From contig WRER01000073.1 of assembly GCA_009779205.1 (NCBI GenBank), forward strand, positions 1-5,703: a stretch of DNA of 5,703 bases, written 5' to 3'. Under the pieces are notes generated by a model. It worked only from the letters and a program-made list of their open reading frames with translations, searched no databases and was not told where the DNA came from. How positions within the stretch are numbered: position 1 is the first letter of the stretch; each line of letters opens with the position of its first letter. The stretch comes from Methanobacteriota archaeon. Its GTDB lineage: Archaea; Halobacteriota; Methanomicrobia; Methanomicrobiales; Methanospirillaceae. Both the position numbers and the translations under genes were made by a program. Positions 4,759-5,703 of the stretch are shown here, piece after piece.

Positions 4759-5142
4759 TCAAGCATGTGCACAATACTTTTCTATTGCTGATAGGAGCGT
4801 TGCCCTATTAAATGGTTTTAGAAGAACTCCTTTGAACCCGAATTTTTCATATTCTTTCACTGCCGGATTTGTGTCATCTCCGCTGGCAACGACTGCAACA
4901 CAATCTGGATCAATGGCTAACAGATCAGGTATCACTTCTTTTCCTCCTTTTCCATTAGGAATGGTGAGATCAAGCAGAACCAGATCGAATTTTTGCCCAG
5001 TCTGAAAGTGTTTCTTGTACTCTGTAATTGCTTCTTCTCCGTCAGCAACTGCGATGACAGTATGCCCTGCTTTATTGAGGAGGAGAGGCATTATGTTTCT
5101 GATTGGTTCTTCATCATCAAGAAGCAGAATTTTTGCACTCAT
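4759..5142 (-). CDS. Stand-alone CheY-like response regulator receiver
   Basis: A 127-aa single receiver (REC) domain with no output domain, acting in the cytoplasm by protein contact. The acidic pair is D9/D10 (LLLDDEEP), the phosphoacceptor is D58 (VLLDLTIPNGKGG), the switch Ser/Thr is S87 and the conserved Lys is K109 in LLKPF. All active-site residues are present, so phosphorylation by a histidine kinase or phosphorelay is expected. The LTIPNGKGGKE loop resembles receivers fused to PAS hybrid kinases in methanogens (from memory of the family), suggesting a detached relay module. No SD precedes the ATG, but a TATA-like box about 26 bases upstream fits a leaderless mRNA. It lies 51 bp downstream of the tRNA methyltransferase gene on the same strand and probably has its own promoter. 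The cognate kinase is unknown; the sensor in this window seems unable to donate phosphate conventionally. Confidence 0.9.
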   Translation of the reverse strand: MSAKILLLDDEEPIRNIMPLLLNKAGHTVIAVADGEEAITEYKKHFQTGQKFDLVLLDLTIPNGKGGKEVIPDLLAIDPDCVAVVASGDDTNPAVKEYEKFGFKGVLLKPFNRATLLSAIEKYCAHA

Positions 5143-5164
5143 AACTTTAGTTATTATTCTACTC

Positions 5165-5170
5165 TATAAT
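5165..5170 (-). promoter_or_regulatory. TATA box of the response regulator gene
   Basis: The - strand reads ACATTATAGAG; the ATTATA core is centred about 26 bases before the ATG at 5142, inside the 51-bp gap after the methyltransferase stop. With no SD present, a leaderless mRNA is the simplest reading. Confidence 0.45.
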
Positions 5171-5193
5171 GTATGAATGTACTCATCTTCTAC

Positions 5194-5703
5194 CTATTTT
5201 TCATGACTCTGGACATTAAAAGGAGTTTTTTGAAGTACCATTATTCTTCTGGTAAGGCTTTTGTGAATTCTCTGTTCGAAAAAATCGTGAATATTAAAAT
5301 ATTCTGCTGCAATAGAGCGAACATCGATGTGTGAGACTACAACGCCTCTTCCACCTGTGCGCAGTACTCGTGCCATCTCACAGAGTGATCGTGAGTACAG
5401 AGTGTTTCGTTCTGCTCCAATCAGGCATACTGATTGACCATAGGGGAGATCAGTGACGATATGCGAGATTGTTGCATTATGAAAGGGAAGTTTTGTTGCA
5501 TCTGCAACGAGACAACATGCATCAGGGATATTTGTTCGGAGGCCCTCGATCATATATGCGTCAGCATCGCTTCCGATACAGGATATCCCAATCTCTTGTG
5601 CTTCAATGAGTGTTCCGCCTGTACCTGCGAATGGATCGAGCAGGAGGTCTCCTGGCTGTGCTAAAGAGAGATTTACAAGTGCCCGTACATTTCTCGGCAT
5701 CAT
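5194..5703 (-). CDS. trmG10: tRNA (guanine-10 N2) methyltransferase, Trm-G10 type, C-terminal part
   Basis: Class I SAM-dependent methyltransferase domain of the archaeal enzyme that forms N2-methyl- or N2,N2-dimethylguanosine at position 10 of tRNA. The visible 169 residues contain the lead-in MMPRNVRALVNLS, SAM motif I LLDPFAGTGGTLIEA (about 21-35), the acidic motif II region GSDAD, a DATKLPF segment, and motif IV DLPYGQS, which contacts the target amino group; then ARVLRTGGRGVVV and the C-terminal strand RRIMVLQK. Family members are about 330 aa with an N-terminal THUMP domain, so roughly half is missing because the gene runs off the right edge of the window. The Met codons at the edge are internal, as MMPR aligns with the conserved segment before motif I. 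Motif IV reads DLPY where DPPY is commoner. A related THUMP-type methyltransferase with another tRNA site is the main alternative. Confidence 0.85.
   Translation of the reverse strand: MMPRNVRALVNLSLAQPGDLLLDPFAGTGGTLIEAQEIGISCIGSDADAYMIEGLRTNIPDACCLVADATKLPFHNATISHIVTDLPYGQSVCLIGAERNTLYSRSLCEMARVLRTGGRGVVVSHIDVRSIAAEYFNIHDFFEQRIHKSLTRRIMVLQKTPFNVQSHEK

Overview
The window looks archaeal. It encodes the RNA polymerase cleavage factor TFS and a Trm-G10-type tRNA guanosine methyltransferase, and TATA-like boxes sit about 26 nt upstream of several start codons that have no Shine-Dalgarno (SD) sequence. A many-PAS sensor ATPase, an archaeal-type SufC and moderately AT-rich DNA suggest a methanogen, perhaps Methanomicrobiales. 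That lineage call is inference from gene style, not a database result.

Layout. On the + strand, a 610-623 aa PAS sensor histidine-kinase-like protein (to 1881) is followed after 38 bp by a SufC-type ABC ATPase (1920-2654). After an oligo-T tract comes TFS (2730-3041). TFS converges on a single-module TrkA/RCK protein on the - strand (3055-3720). A 342 bp intergenic stretch carries the trkA promoter and leads to a small lipoprotein of unknown function on the + strand (about 4063-4443). A second gene-free stretch (4444-4758) holds a possible independent small RNA unit. The - strand then carries a stand-alone CheY-like response regulator (4759-5142) and the C-terminal part of the tRNA methyltransferase (5194-5703), cut by the window edge.

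How it fits together. Most genes are housekeeping (transcription, tRNA modification, Fe-S assembly, K+ regulation) with two signalling proteins between them. The sensor keeps its ATP-binding motifs but appears to lack the usual phosphoacceptor histidine, so a simple two-component pairing with the response regulator is not supported. sufC has no sufB beside it. The least explained region is 4444-4758: it has a TATA-like box, a 14-nt long-range inverted repeat (13 of 14 pairing), a hairpin with a GGCA-repeat loop and a closing T6 tract, and no convincing gene.
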